A DNA stretch of 64,000 nt, taken from the NCBI GenBank assembly GCA_027214125.1, contig JAPWHF010000005.1, positions 62,951-126,950 on the forward strand. The letters are read 5' to 3'. The notes under the pieces are model-generated. The model was not told the DNA's origin and did no database searches. It saw nothing but the letters and a program-made list of their open reading frames with translations. This document shows positions 35,331-44,343 of this stretch, one piece after another. The stretch's first letter is position 1. Every line of letters begins with the position of its first letter. The DNA is from Zoogloeaceae bacterium G21618-S1 (GTDB lineage: Bacteria; Pseudomonadota; Gammaproteobacteria; Burkholderiales; Rhodocyclaceae). Made by a program: the position numbers and the translations under genes.

Positions 35331-37211
35331 TTATCGCTGGTCGCCGCGCAAGGCGGCTACCGTGTTTTGCAGCGTATCCACGCGCAGGTCCTCGGGCGTG
35401 ATCGGCGCGCCGGTGACCAGTTCGATACGGCTGAACAACCCGCGTCGCAGCGGTTTGCGCAGCGCCGGCCCGCCCTTGCGGCTGAAGGTGCTGCCCCACA
35501 GCCCGCGCAACGCCATGGGCACCACCGGTACCGGGCTGCGTTCGATGATGCGTTTGATACCGGGGCGGAAAGGCTTCATCTCGCCGGTGTCGGTGATCCG
35601 CCCCTCGGGGAAAAGCCCCACCAGCTCGCCGGCGGCCAGCGCCTCGGCCACGGTGTCGAAGGCCTTTTCCATCATCGCCGGGTCTTCCTTGGCCGGCGCG
35701 ATGGGAATCGCGCGGCTGGTGCGGAACACGAAGGAGAGGATCGGCCAGCGGAAGATGTGGTGGTCCATCACGAAGCGGATCGGCCGACGGCTGGCGGCCA
35801 TGATGACCAGCGCATCGACGTAGCTCACATGGTTGGCCACGATCACCGCTGCGCCCTCCTCGGGGATCTGCGCCTCGCCCGTTACCTTGAGGCGATACAC
35901 GGTGTGCACCAGCAGCCACACGATGAAGCGCAGCAGGAACTCGGGCACCAGCGTGTAGATGTAGATGGCCACGCAGGCATTGAGCACCGCAGTGATCAGG
36001 ATCAACTGGGCAATCGACACGCCAGCGGCGAGCAGACCAGCGCCCAGACCGGCCGCCACCACCATGAACAAGGCGTTGATGACGTTGTTGCCGGCAATGA
36101 TGCGCGAGCGATGGCTCTCGGCACTGCGCGTCTGGATCAGCGCATACAGCGGCACGATGAAGAAGCCGCCGAACACACCGATCATCACCAGATCAAACAG
36201 CACCCGCCACACCGTTGCATGACTGAGCAACGTGCCGATCGGCAGACCGCTGCCCATCGCGCCGACAACCGGGCTGGCCCACCAAAGATCAAGCGCGAAC
36301 AGCGACAGGCCGATCGAACCGAAAGGCACGAGACCGATCTCCACATGCTTGCCCGAGAGCTTTTCGCACAGCAGCGAACCGACGCCGATACCGATCGAAA
36401 ACACCGCCAGCAGCAGCGTCACCGCGTATTCATCGCCGCCGAGGACGTCCTTGGCATAGCCAGGAAACTGCGACAAAAACATCGCGCCGTAAAACCAGAA
36501 CCAGGAGATGCCGAGAATCGACAGAAACACCGTGCGATTGCTGCGTGTGAAACCGATGGTGCGCCAGGTCTGGGTGAGCGGATTCCAGTTGATGCGCAAG
36601 CCGGCATCGGCCGCCGGCGCCTGCGGAATGCCGCGGCTCGCCGCGTAACCGGCCGCGGCGACCAGCACCGCCACCGCCGACACCCAGGCACTGCCGCCGG
36701 GCAAGGCGATCATCACGCCGCCCGCGATGGTGCCGATCAGGATGGCGATGAAGGTGCCCGACTCGACCAGCGCGTTGCCGCCAATCAACTCGGTCTCGGC
36801 CAGATGCTGCGGCAGGATGGCGTACTTCACCGGGCCGAAAATGGCCGACTGGGTGCCCATCAGGAACAAGGTGGTGAGCATCAGGGTGAGTGATTCGAGG
36901 GCGAAAGCGGTGGCCGCCAGCGCCATGATGAATATCTCGGCCAGCTTGATCAGGCGCATCAGCCGGCTCTTTTCGTACTTGTCGGCGAGCTGGCCAGCGG
37001 TGGCCGAGAACAGGAAGAAGGGCAGGATGAAGATGCCCGCCGCCAGGTTCACCAGCACCCCGGGCGCCATATCGGTATAGCGCGACGCCTGAAAGGTCAT
37101 CAGTACCACCAGCGCGTTCTTGAACAGGTTGTCGTTGAACGCGCCGAGGAATTGGGTGAGGAAGAAGGGCAGGAAGCGCTTCTCATGCATCAGCGAAAAC
37201 TGGGAACTCAT
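35331..37211 (-). CDS. LplT-like MFS transporter fused to a PlsC acyltransferase
   Basis: A 626-residue fusion. Residues 1 to about 420 form a 12-helix MFS transporter similar to the lysophospholipid flippase LplT (FLTQFLGAFNDNLFKNALVVL start). Residues about 430-626 form a PlsC-type acyltransferase with NHVSYVD (about 458-464) and FPEGR (about 533-537). LplT moves lysophospholipids inward and PlsC domains re-acylate them, so this protein couples flipping and repair. In E. coli LplT is separate and the acyltransferase belongs to Aas; here Aas is encoded two genes upstream with its own PlsC domain. The start overlaps the amidohydrolase by 4 nt. Confidence 0.9.
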   Translation of the reverse strand: MSSQFSLMHEKRFLPFFLTQFLGAFNDNLFKNALVVLMTFQASRYTDMAPGVLVNLAAGIFILPFFLFSATAGQLADKYEKSRLMRLIKLAEIFIMALAATAFALESLTLMLTTLFLMGTQSAIFGPVKYAILPQHLAETELIGGNALVESGTFIAILIGTIAGGVMIALPGGSAWVSAVAVLVAAAGYAASRGIPQAPAADAGLRINWNPLTQTWRTIGFTRSNRTVFLSILGISWFWFYGAMFLSQFPGYAKDVLGGDEYAVTLLLAVFSIGIGVGSLLCEKLSGKHVEIGLVPFGSIGLSLFALDLWWASPVVGAMGSGLPIGTLLSHATVWRVLFDLVMIGVFGGFFIVPLYALIQTRSAESHRSRIIAGNNVINALFMVVAAGLGAGLLAAGVSIAQLILITAVLNACVAIYIYTLVPEFLLRFIVWLLVHTVYRLKVTGEAQIPEEGAAVIVANHVSYVDALVIMAASRRPIRFVMDHHIFRWPILSFVFRTSRAIPIAPAKEDPAMMEKAFDTVAEALAAGELVGLFPEGRITDTGEMKPFRPGIKRIIERSPVPVVPMALRGLWGSTFSRKGGPALRKPLRRGLFSRIELVTGAPITPEDLRVDTLQNTVAALRGDQR

Positions 37212-38458
37212 GCTGCACTCCGGTCAAAAAAGCCGCGTGTTTCGAAAACGCCGGGGGCAAAGCGCTTGCCGCGGCTGCGCAGGTGGCGCTTGAGCACCAG
37301 GTCGAACAGGATCGGGTTGTGCTCGCGGATGGTTTCGAGCACCGGCACCGCCTCGGGCGCGAGCATGTCTTCAGCCGCCAGTTGGGCTGGCGAAATCAGC
37401 GGCAGGATACCGGGCAAGGGGTAGTCCGTGCCAAACAGCAGGCGTGCATGCCAGGCCTCGCCCTCGACAATCTCGCGCACCACGGCCAGATCCCGGTTGC
37501 GCAAGGTGATGGCGGAGATGTCGGCAAACAGGCGATCGGCGTACTCGGGCGCGGCCATCAGCCGCTTGAACAGCACGAAGCTCGGCACCTTGGGGCCATT
37601 CTCGCCACGGTCAAGGTCGACATCCTCGCCAACGCTGGCGCAGTGCGCCATCACGACTCGCACGCCAGCCTCCAGTGCGCGACGCAATCGCAGCGGATTA
37701 CCCCACTCGGGACGGCCGATGCCATGCACCGCCCTTTCCTCACCGGCGTGCGAGATCAGCGGCACGTCCAGCCGGGCGAGCGCAGCATAGAAGCGGTCGC
37801 ACTGCGGCGACGCGGGGTCGATGCCCATGGCCGGCGGCAGCCATTTGACCGCCCGCGCGCCCCCGGCCACGGCGGTTTCCAGCGCCTCGACAGCATCCTC
37901 GCGATAGGGATGGATGGAGCACACCCATTCGAAGATATCGGGCGACGCTGCTGCCACGCGCTGTGCATAGGCGTTGGGCACATGGAAGGCCGAGGCTTCT
38001 GGCCGCGCCGTGCCGGTGTCGTCATGCGCATGGTCGAAGGCAAAAAGCATCAGCTTGGCGCCGGGCGCCATGCCATCCATCAGATTGTGCAGGCGCTCGA
38101 CATAGCTCTGGTCAACCCGCCCCGGCGCATCGTGGGCACAGCCGGCATTCAGGTAGAACAGCCGCTGCAGGTACTCAAGCGGATGCAGCGGGCTGAGCAT
38201 GGTCTCGGAAATCGTGATGCCGCTGCCGCCATCGCCCACCCCGGCCAGATGCACATGGCAATCCCACACCCTGGCCGGGTCGATGCCCTCCCAGGCGGCG
38301 CGGATCAGTTCGTGGTCGGCCACCCGGGGCGGCAGCGCGGCGCCACAGGGGTTGATGATCCACGGTTTGGCCAGCGGCCAGCCGACCGCCGCCACGGCCG
38401 TGGCGCCGAGCCCGCCCAGCAACAGGCGACGGCGCGCCGGTGAGAATCGCGCGCCCAT
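37208..38458 (-). CDS. Amidohydrolase family protein with exported-type N-terminus
   Basis: A 416-residue TIM-barrel amidohydrolase. The N-terminus RFSPARRRLLLGGLGATAVAA looks like a twin-arginine or membrane-anchor signal. Metal ligands are suggested by DCHVHLAGVG (HxH), LISHAGEERA, VMAHCASVG and FGTDYPLPG. These fit the Amidohydro_2 (decarboxylase-like) group. The substrate is unknown. It sits between Aas and LplT-PlsC and shares bases with both (a 1-nt overlap with the aas stop and a 4-nt overlap with the LplT start), so a role in envelope lipid turnover is a reasonable but unproven idea. Confidence 0.78.
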   Translation of the reverse strand: MGARFSPARRRLLLGGLGATAVAAVGWPLAKPWIINPCGAALPPRVADHELIRAAWEGIDPARVWDCHVHLAGVGDGGSGITISETMLSPLHPLEYLQRLFYLNAGCAHDAPGRVDQSYVERLHNLMDGMAPGAKLMLFAFDHAHDDTGTARPEASAFHVPNAYAQRVAAASPDIFEWVCSIHPYREDAVEALETAVAGGARAVKWLPPAMGIDPASPQCDRFYAALARLDVPLISHAGEERAVHGIGRPEWGNPLRLRRALEAGVRVVMAHCASVGEDVDLDRGENGPKVPSFVLFKRLMAAPEYADRLFADISAITLRNRDLAVVREIVEGEAWHARLLFGTDYPLPGILPLISPAQLAAEDMLAPEAVPVLETIREHNPILFDLVLKRHLRSRGKRFAPGVFETRGFFDRSAA

Positions 38459-40599
38459 CAGGCCGCCTCGGCCCATTGCTTGAGCGTCACATAGTCGATC
38501 TTGCCGGTGCCCAGCAGCGGCAGCGCGTCGACCGGCACGATCTTGCGCGGCACGGCCAGTTCGGCCACGCCCTGCGCCTTGGCAGCGGCCACCAGCAGCT
38601 CGCGGCTCAACGTGCGATCAGTAGAGAACAGCACCAAGGCCTCGCCCTTGGACGCGTCGGGCTGGGTGGAGGCCGCATGCTGAGCGGCCGGCTGCGCGGC
38701 GGCGGCGAGTTTCTCGACCACCTCCAGACTGACCATCTCGCCCGCAATCTTGGCGAAGCGCTTGACCCGCCCGACGATGCGCACGAAACCGTCGTCGTCG
38801 ATATCCACAATGTCGCCGGTCTCATACCACCCCGCGCCCACCTCCGACACGGGCGGCTGCAACACGCCCGGCGCGTCGAACTTGAGATAGCCGCTCATCA
38901 GGTTGGGGCCGCTCACATGCAGCATGCCACCCTTGTCGATGCCCGGCACCGGCAGCAGGCGCGCATGCATGCCCGGCAACAACTGCCCGACCGTGCCCTT
39001 GCAAAAGGCCATCGGCGTATTGACCGCCATCACCGGCGCGGTTTCGGTGGCGCCATAGCCTTCAAAAATACGGATGCCGAACTTGTCGAACCACAGCTCG
39101 CGCACCGGCTCGGCAAGCTTCTCGGCCCCGGCGATGACATAGCGCAGGCGATAAAAATCGTAGGGATGGGCGTGCTTGGCGTAGTTGCCAAGGAAAGTGC
39201 TGGTGCCCAGCAGCACCGTGCAGCCCCGGTCATAGGCCAACTCGGGAATCACCCGGTAATGCAGAGGGCTGGGGTAGAGGAAGACATTGGCGCCGGTGAG
39301 CACCGGCAACAGCCCGCCGGCGGTGAGGCCGAAGGAATGAAACAGCGGTAGCGCGTTGAGGATCTTGTCATCGACCGAAAAATCCACCGCCGCGCGGATC
39401 TGCGCGATATTGGCCAGCAGCGCGGCATGCGACAGCACCACGCCTTTCGGCTTGCCTTCGGAGCCGGAGGTGAACAACACCACGGCGGGGTCTTCGGGGT
39501 GGCCAATGCGCGTTGCCAGCCGGGGGAAAGGCATCGCCCACAGCACCAGCCACAGCGTGTCGGCCAGCGTCATGTTGGCGCGTAGATCTTCCAGATAGAC
39601 CAGGCGCACACCATCGAGCGCGGCCAGTTTGTCGTCCAGTTTGGCCTGCTCGACAAAGGCGCGCGAGGTGATCACGGTGCGCACCTGCGCTGCCGTGCAC
39701 GCAGCCTGCATGCCGTCCACCCCCGCGGTGTAGTTGAGCATGGCGGGCGTGCGACCAAAGGCGCTGAGGCCGAACACCAGGCCCAGCGTGGGCGCCAGAT
39801 TGGGCAGCAGCAGGCCGACGTTCTCGCCCGCCTCGCTCTGGCGGGCAACCAGCCGACCCAGCGCCAGCGACATCTTGAGCAGATCGCCGTAACTGTATTC
39901 CTCCTGCTTGAGGTCTTCGACCAGGCGGCGCGCGCGGCCATGGATCGCGGTGACGCTGAGCAGCGCTTCAAACAAGGTCTGCTGCGGATGGCTGTTGAAG
40001 ATCATCTCCTGCATCACCCGCCGCATCGCCTCCCCGGCCTTGCGCCGACGCGCACGCGCGCTGGGCGCCACTGGCGGCGCAATGCGCGTGGTGGCCTGGA
40101 TGTTCAGTCGGATCTGCGGCAACAGGCGGCGCGGAAACTTGCCGTTCATGCGCGAGAAGTACGTGCGCGCGGCGCCGTCGATACGTACCGGCAGCAGCGT
40201 TGCCCCGGTGCGCGCGGCGACAAAGGCCGGGCCGTCGTAGGTCTTCATCAGGCTGCCGGTGGTGGTAATGCGCCCCTCGGGGAAGATCACCACCGGGCGC
40301 CCGGCCTCGATCAGGCGCACCACCTGCTTCATCGCCATCGGGCTGGTCGGATCGACCGCGAGGTAATCCACCAGCGACAGCACCGCGCGAAACAGCGGCT
40401 TGCGGGTCACGCCGGTATGGACCACAAAGACCGGGTCGAGCGGCAGAAAGAGGCCAAGCAGCAAACCGTCCAGAAACGACTCGTGGTTGGCGATGATCAG
40501 CAACCGATCGGTCTGGGCCGGCATCTGGCCGGACACCCGCACCCGAAAGAGCACACCTGCGATCGCGCGCAGCGCGGATTTGATCAGAGAACGAAACAT
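38458..40599 (-). CDS. aas: Acyl-ACP synthetase / lysophospholipid acyltransferase (Aas)
   Basis: A 713-residue bifunctional protein. The N-terminal PlsC domain has NHESFLD (about 38-44) and FPEGR (about 110). The C-terminal AMP-forming domain has VVLFTSGSEGKPKGVVLSHAA, FEGYGATETAPV, YETGDIVDIDDDGFVRIVGR and the catalytic lysine segment LLGTGKIDY. Aas activates fatty acids on acyl carrier protein and re-acylates 2-acyl-lysophospholipid in the inner membrane. It is the first gene of a compact five-gene operon running to 31234. Confidence 0.93.
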   Translation of the reverse strand: MFRSLIKSALRAIAGVLFRVRVSGQMPAQTDRLLIIANHESFLDGLLLGLFLPLDPVFVVHTGVTRKPLFRAVLSLVDYLAVDPTSPMAMKQVVRLIEAGRPVVIFPEGRITTTGSLMKTYDGPAFVAARTGATLLPVRIDGAARTYFSRMNGKFPRRLLPQIRLNIQATTRIAPPVAPSARARRRKAGEAMRRVMQEMIFNSHPQQTLFEALLSVTAIHGRARRLVEDLKQEEYSYGDLLKMSLALGRLVARQSEAGENVGLLLPNLAPTLGLVFGLSAFGRTPAMLNYTAGVDGMQAACTAAQVRTVITSRAFVEQAKLDDKLAALDGVRLVYLEDLRANMTLADTLWLVLWAMPFPRLATRIGHPEDPAVVLFTSGSEGKPKGVVLSHAALLANIAQIRAAVDFSVDDKILNALPLFHSFGLTAGGLLPVLTGANVFLYPSPLHYRVIPELAYDRGCTVLLGTSTFLGNYAKHAHPYDFYRLRYVIAGAEKLAEPVRELWFDKFGIRIFEGYGATETAPVMAVNTPMAFCKGTVGQLLPGMHARLLPVPGIDKGGMLHVSGPNLMSGYLKFDAPGVLQPPVSEVGAGWYETGDIVDIDDDGFVRIVGRVKRFAKIAGEMVSLEVVEKLAAAAQPAAQHAASTQPDASKGEALVLFSTDRTLSRELLVAAAKAQGVAELAVPRKIVPVDALPLLGTGKIDYVTLKQWAEAA

Positions 40600-40648
40600 G
40601 GACGGCTCCGGAAATTCAGGGGCGATGATGACATACAGATGAGATTAT

Positions 40649-41404
40649 TCAGCCGCGATTCGTCGGTGTATTGCGCTGAATGTCGCGAAAGGCAGGCATC
40701 AGCCAGGAGCGCATGCCGATCACCAGGGTGAAGGGTTCGCGCTGACTGGGCGGGAGCTTCTGGTCGGCCAGGTGCTGATTGGAAAAGTCCTGGCAGATGC
40801 GGGTCAGGCGGTCGCGAAAGGCGGCGGCCAGTCCACGACCGACCTCACCATGCACCACGGTTAGCATTTCCGACTCACCATCGAACCCACCGGCAAAGTA
40901 GTCCTGCAACACCTCGCGACGGAAGAAATCCATCACCGGCCCATGCGGCAACCAGCGAAAACCCTTGGCTACCTTGAGGCTGTAGCGGTTGCCGGGGCGC
41001 AGATCGATGATGCCCAGACGATCGAGCTGGGTCAGACAACGGATGACCTGTGCTTCGGTCAGGGTGTAGGTAGCGAGCATGTCGGTGAGCGAAATCTGGC
41101 TCATCACGCAGATCGCCACCATCAACAACTGCCGATCGGCCACCACGGCACGCTCCTGGTCGAGCGTCAGCTGCTGCAACAGTGGCTGGTTGTCAGCCAC
41201 CTTGCGTGCCAGATCGGCAAAATCCAGCCCCAGCGCCTGACACACCGCGTCGACCCGCGACAGCGGCAGATCGCCATTGGCAGAGAACATGCGTTTGATG
41301 CTCGATTCGGCCATGCCAAGGCGCTCGGCCAGCATGGCATAAGTCAGGCCACTCGACTTGAGTTCGGCTTTGAGGGCGGCAACGAGATCGGCGGTGGTGC
41401 TCAT
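40649..41404 (-). CDS. XRE-family transcriptional regulator with C-terminal sensor region
   Basis: A 251-residue regulator. The N-terminal helix-turn-helix is LTYAMLAERLGMAESSIKRMFSANGDLPLSRVDAVCQALGLD. A long middle region resembles a winged-helix or GntR-like fold (LTEAQVIRCLTQLDRLGIIDLRPGNRYSL), followed by an unassigned C-terminal domain. It lies 49 bp upstream of aas in the same orientation and may regulate, or be co-transcribed with, the lipid-recycling operon. An in-frame TTG five codons earlier is an alternative start. Confidence 0.8.
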   Translation of the reverse strand: MSTTADLVAALKAELKSSGLTYAMLAERLGMAESSIKRMFSANGDLPLSRVDAVCQALGLDFADLARKVADNQPLLQQLTLDQERAVVADRQLLMVAICVMSQISLTDMLATYTLTEAQVIRCLTQLDRLGIIDLRPGNRYSLKVAKGFRWLPHGPVMDFFRREVLQDYFAGGFDGESEMLTVVHGEVGRGLAAAFRDRLTRICQDFSNQHLADQKLPPSQREPFTLVIGMRSWLMPAFRDIQRNTPTNRG

Positions 41405-41510
41405 AGGGTGGGCATCCAAAACAAGATGACCACAGTCTATCTATCGATTACTTTAATTCAACACCGCCGATACAAAGCATCGTAATTCGATACTTCAAGT
41501 GACTGAGCGC

Positions 41511-42272
41511 CTACTCCTCACTCATCCCGATCCGCCCCACACCGGGCAGCTTGAGCGCCGGCGGCGACAGATCCACCCCGAGCGACAGCCCCAGCAGATT
41601 GAACTCCAGCCCCTCCTCCGCGGCCACCGTCAGACCCAACAACCCGGCCAGCGACACCTGAAAACCGCCGCCGCTAGGCGCACGGGCAAAGACGCCGGCC
41701 TCCGGCAGATAGTCCTTGCCGATCGCGGTCGGCGGTAGGTCGATGTGCAGCTCGGGCACGGCGCGCCCCAGATAGGCGATGAAGGTATTGCTGTTCGGCC
41801 CCGGCCACACCCGGTACTCGTGCTGGTGCGGGTAGGCCTGCGACGCCGTGCGCAAGCGTTCGATCAGCGCATCGACCTCAGCCCCGCCGCGCAGTGCGCG
41901 GATCAGCGTCGGTGCGTTGCCATACCAGTAGCCATCAGGGATGCCAGCGCCAACACGGACCGCATTGCGCCCCTGCGACACGCCCCAGCCGACCACTTCA
42001 AAACGGGTGTAGGCGTCGGCGCCCTGCGCTTTGGCGGCGATCCAGGTGTGCACGCCAAACGCGCCGCGCCAGCGGAAGGCGCGCGCCGCATAGACATGAA
42101 TGACCGCTTCCGGCGTCTGCGCCGGCAAGGGCGCAATGCCCGTGCTGTCGCGCCGCGCGGTGCGCCAGTCGGTCGCTTGGGTATCGTCGGCCAGATGCCG
42201 GCCCACGGCCACGCCCAGCGGCGCGAGAAACACCGCAGCAATGACAAAGAAGTAACTCAAGACTCGCATCAT
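41511..42272 (-). CDS. DUF3750 exported protein
   Basis: A 253-residue protein with an N-terminal hydrophobic anchor (VLSYFFVIAAVFLAPLGVAVG) and a DUF3750-type domain: VIHVYAARAFRWRGAFGVHTWIAAK, YTRFEVVGWGV, and PHQHEYRVWPGPNSNTFIAYLGRAVPEL. The His/Trp/Asn-rich core could be enzymatic but no known mechanism is assigned. It stands alone, divergent from the small basic protein gene. Confidence 0.8.
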   Translation of the reverse strand: MMRVLSYFFVIAAVFLAPLGVAVGRHLADDTQATDWRTARRDSTGIAPLPAQTPEAVIHVYAARAFRWRGAFGVHTWIAAKAQGADAYTRFEVVGWGVSQGRNAVRVGAGIPDGYWYGNAPTLIRALRGGAEVDALIERLRTASQAYPHQHEYRVWPGPNSNTFIAYLGRAVPELHIDLPPTAIGKDYLPEAGVFARAPSGGGFQVSLAGLLGLTVAAEEGLEFNLLGLSLGVDLSPPALKLPGVGRIGMSEE

Positions 42273-42376
42273 GGCGCCAACCGTTCCTGTTTTCTACACT
42301 GAGGGTTGGTCCGACCCCGGTGCAACAAGTTCGCCGCCGACAAATATATCGGTTTCATTCCGTACCCGGAGCCCCC

Positions 42377-42742
42377 ATGACACCACTGAAAGTCACGCTG
42401 CTCCTGCTCGCAGTACTCTGGCACGGCCCCCTGGCCGCCGCCGACGACTGGCTACAGAATCTGCAAAAGGGCGATTGGCAAAAGGCCATTGAAGGCGCCA
42501 GCAAGGAGGTGATCCAATCGCCACGCGCCGAACGCACGGCGCCACCTGCAGCCCCCCGCGCGACACCTCGGCGCGCCCCGGGCGCCGCAGCCGCCCGCGC
42601 TCGGACGCAGCAAACCCGAGAGGCCCGCGCGGCACAACGAGCCGCGGCGAGTGAGTCCCGTCGTGCCGCCAAGCGTCGCGCTTCGAGCGCCTCGCGCAAC
42701 GCCGAGCCCAGTGCCGAGCGTCGACGCTCACGCGGCCGTTAG
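42377..42742 (+). CDS. Small secreted Arg/Ala-rich protein
   Basis: A 121-residue protein of unknown function. A signal peptide (MTPLKVTLLLLAVLWHGPLAAAD) precedes a short conserved-looking stretch DDWLQNLQKGDWQKAIEGASKEV. The rest is low-complexity and strongly basic, dominated by Arg, Ala, Ser and Pro (RRAPGAAAARARTQQTREAR). The 3' end overlaps the convergent argP gene by 15 nt. It could bind acidic polymers in the envelope; that is only composition-based speculation. Confidence 0.6.
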   Translation: MTPLKVTLLLLAVLWHGPLAAADDWLQNLQKGDWQKAIEGASKEVIQSPRAERTAPPAAPRATPRRAPGAAAARARTQQTREARAAQRAAASESRRAAKRRASSASRNAEPSAERRRSRGR

Positions 42743-43618
42743 CACCGCCCGCGCGCCGTCGGCCACAGCGTCCGACAACTTCGCCATCAGTGGCGACTGC
42801 ACCTGCCAGTGGTGCCAGTACAGCGCAACGTCTTCGGCATGGCCGGGCGCGGCATCGACCAGCGTGCCGTCGCCCAGTTGCGCAGCGATCTGGATGGCGG
42901 GTACAAAACCATAGCCCAGCCCCGCGGCAGCAAGCGACCAGAACCCCTCGGACGACGGCACCACATGCTGCGGATACTGCCCGGCATCGAGCCCGAAGTG
43001 CTGGCGCAGGAACAGGTCGTGCATGTCGTCATGTCGGCCGAACACGATGCCGGGCGCGCGTGCCAGCGCTCGCCGGGTGAGCCCGCGCGGAAAGTGCCGT
43101 GCACAGAAGTCGGGCGAGGCCACACACAGATAGCGCATCACCCCGAGCGGTCGCACCGCACAGCCGCGCATGGCGTCGGGCCGGGTGCTGACGCAACCGA
43201 GTACGTCACCGCCGGCGAGCAAGGCGTGGGTGTGATCCTGATCGTCGACCACGCAGTCGAGCACCACCGCTTCGTCTTGCACCACCTGCCGCACAGCCGG
43301 CAAAAACCAGGTCGCCAGCGTATCGGCATTGAGCCCCACCGACAACCGCACCGGCGCATGTGCGCCATCGCCGGCGAGCGCGCGGGCGGCCTCGGCCTCG
43401 ATCAGCCGAAGCTGCGCGACATAGGGCAGCAGACGCCGCCCCGCCGGCGTGGGCTGCACCGGCTTGCTACGCACCAGCAACACCTGACCGAGCTCGGCTT
43501 CGAGCAGCTTGATGCGCTGGGAAACAGCGGACTGGGTGAGATTCAAACGCCGCGCAGCCGCCTCGAAACTACGCGCTTGCACCACCGCATCGAAGGCTTG
43601 GTAACGCGAGTCGATCAT
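42728..43618 (-). CDS. argP: LysR-type regulator ArgP
   Basis: A 296-residue LysR regulator. The winged helix-turn-helix is DAVVQARSFEAAARRLNLTQSAVSQRIKLLEAELGQVLLVRS, with ArgP-like SAVSQRI and PVQPTPAGRRLL. The effector domain follows. ArgP activates the divergent arginine exporter argO in response to arginine and lysine, and exactly such a gene lies opposite. The start at 43618 leaves a 116-bp shared promoter gap. Confidence 0.92.
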   Translation of the reverse strand: MIDSRYQAFDAVVQARSFEAAARRLNLTQSAVSQRIKLLEAELGQVLLVRSKPVQPTPAGRRLLPYVAQLRLIEAEAARALAGDGAHAPVRLSVGLNADTLATWFLPAVRQVVQDEAVVLDCVVDDQDHTHALLAGGDVLGCVSTRPDAMRGCAVRPLGVMRYLCVASPDFCARHFPRGLTRRALARAPGIVFGRHDDMHDLFLRQHFGLDAGQYPQHVVPSSEGFWSLAAAGLGYGFVPAIQIAAQLGDGTLVDAAPGHAEDVALYWHHWQVQSPLMAKLSDAVADGARAVLTAA

Positions 43619-43734
43619 TAGTATTTTTTCACCAGGCTGAAAAAATTTAATTCTACTTAATATTGAAGCGCCCCGCAGCGACAATCACGTCATCCCTCCG
43701 GCACACGCCGGCCCTTCTTTGCAGGACGACAGCG

Positions 43735-44343
43735 ATGACAAGTGTTTTCTTCAGTGGCTTTGGTGTAACCGTCGGGCTGATCATGGCGATCGGCGCGCAA
43801 AACGCGCATGTGCTGCGTCAGGGCCTGCGCCGCGAACACGTTCTGCTGACCGTCGCGGTCAGCGCCCTGTGCGACGCCGGTTTGATCTTGCTCGGCATGG
43901 CGGGCGTGGGCCCGTGGCTGAGCAGCAGCGCCACGGCAATGGCCGCGGCCAAGATCGGTGGCGGCGTGTTCTTGCTGTGGTACGGCGCCCGCGCAGCGCT
44001 GTCGGCGTGGCGAGGGCATGCGCAAGGCATGGACACCGCGGGCTCGCAGGCGCTGTCGCGCCGTCAGGCGCTGGCTGCGGCGGCCGGCTTCAGCCTGCTC
44101 AATCCGCACGCTTACCTGGACACGGTGGTGCTGATCGGTGCGGTCGGCGCCACCCAGCTTGAAGTGGCCCGCCCGATATTCACCGCCGGCGCCATCGCCG
44201 CCTCGTTTTTCTGGTTCGTGCTGCTCGGCTACGGCGCGCGCCTGATGGCGCCGCTGTTCAAGCGCCCGGTCGCCTGGCGGATCCTCGACGCCGTGGTTGC
44301 GCTCACCTTGTGGAGCATCGCCGCCAGCTTGCTGATGCGCTGA
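43735..44343 (+). CDS. argO: LysE/ArgO family amino-acid exporter
   Basis: A 202-residue inner-membrane exporter with about five to six helices. The family opening FGVTVGLIMAIGAQNAHVLRQGLRREHV and the central FSLLNPHAYLDTVVLIGAVGA are diagnostic for LysE/ArgO. It exports arginine and possibly lysine or canavanine. It is divergent from argP and ends adjacent to the convergent crotonase stop with no gap. Confidence 0.94.
   Translation: MTSVFFSGFGVTVGLIMAIGAQNAHVLRQGLRREHVLLTVAVSALCDAGLILLGMAGVGPWLSSSATAMAAAKIGGGVFLLWYGARAALSAWRGHAQGMDTAGSQALSRRQALAAAAGFSLLNPHAYLDTVVLIGAVGATQLEVARPIFTAGAIAASFFWFVLLGYGARLMAPLFKRPVAWRILDAVVALTLWSIAASLLMR

Noticed and set aside
32508-36893. A 1461-codon plus-strand open frame
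   Set aside because: It lies antisense to DUF2339 and LplT-PlsC, is low-complexity (Gln/Arg/His/Gly) and has no domain. It is a composition artefact.
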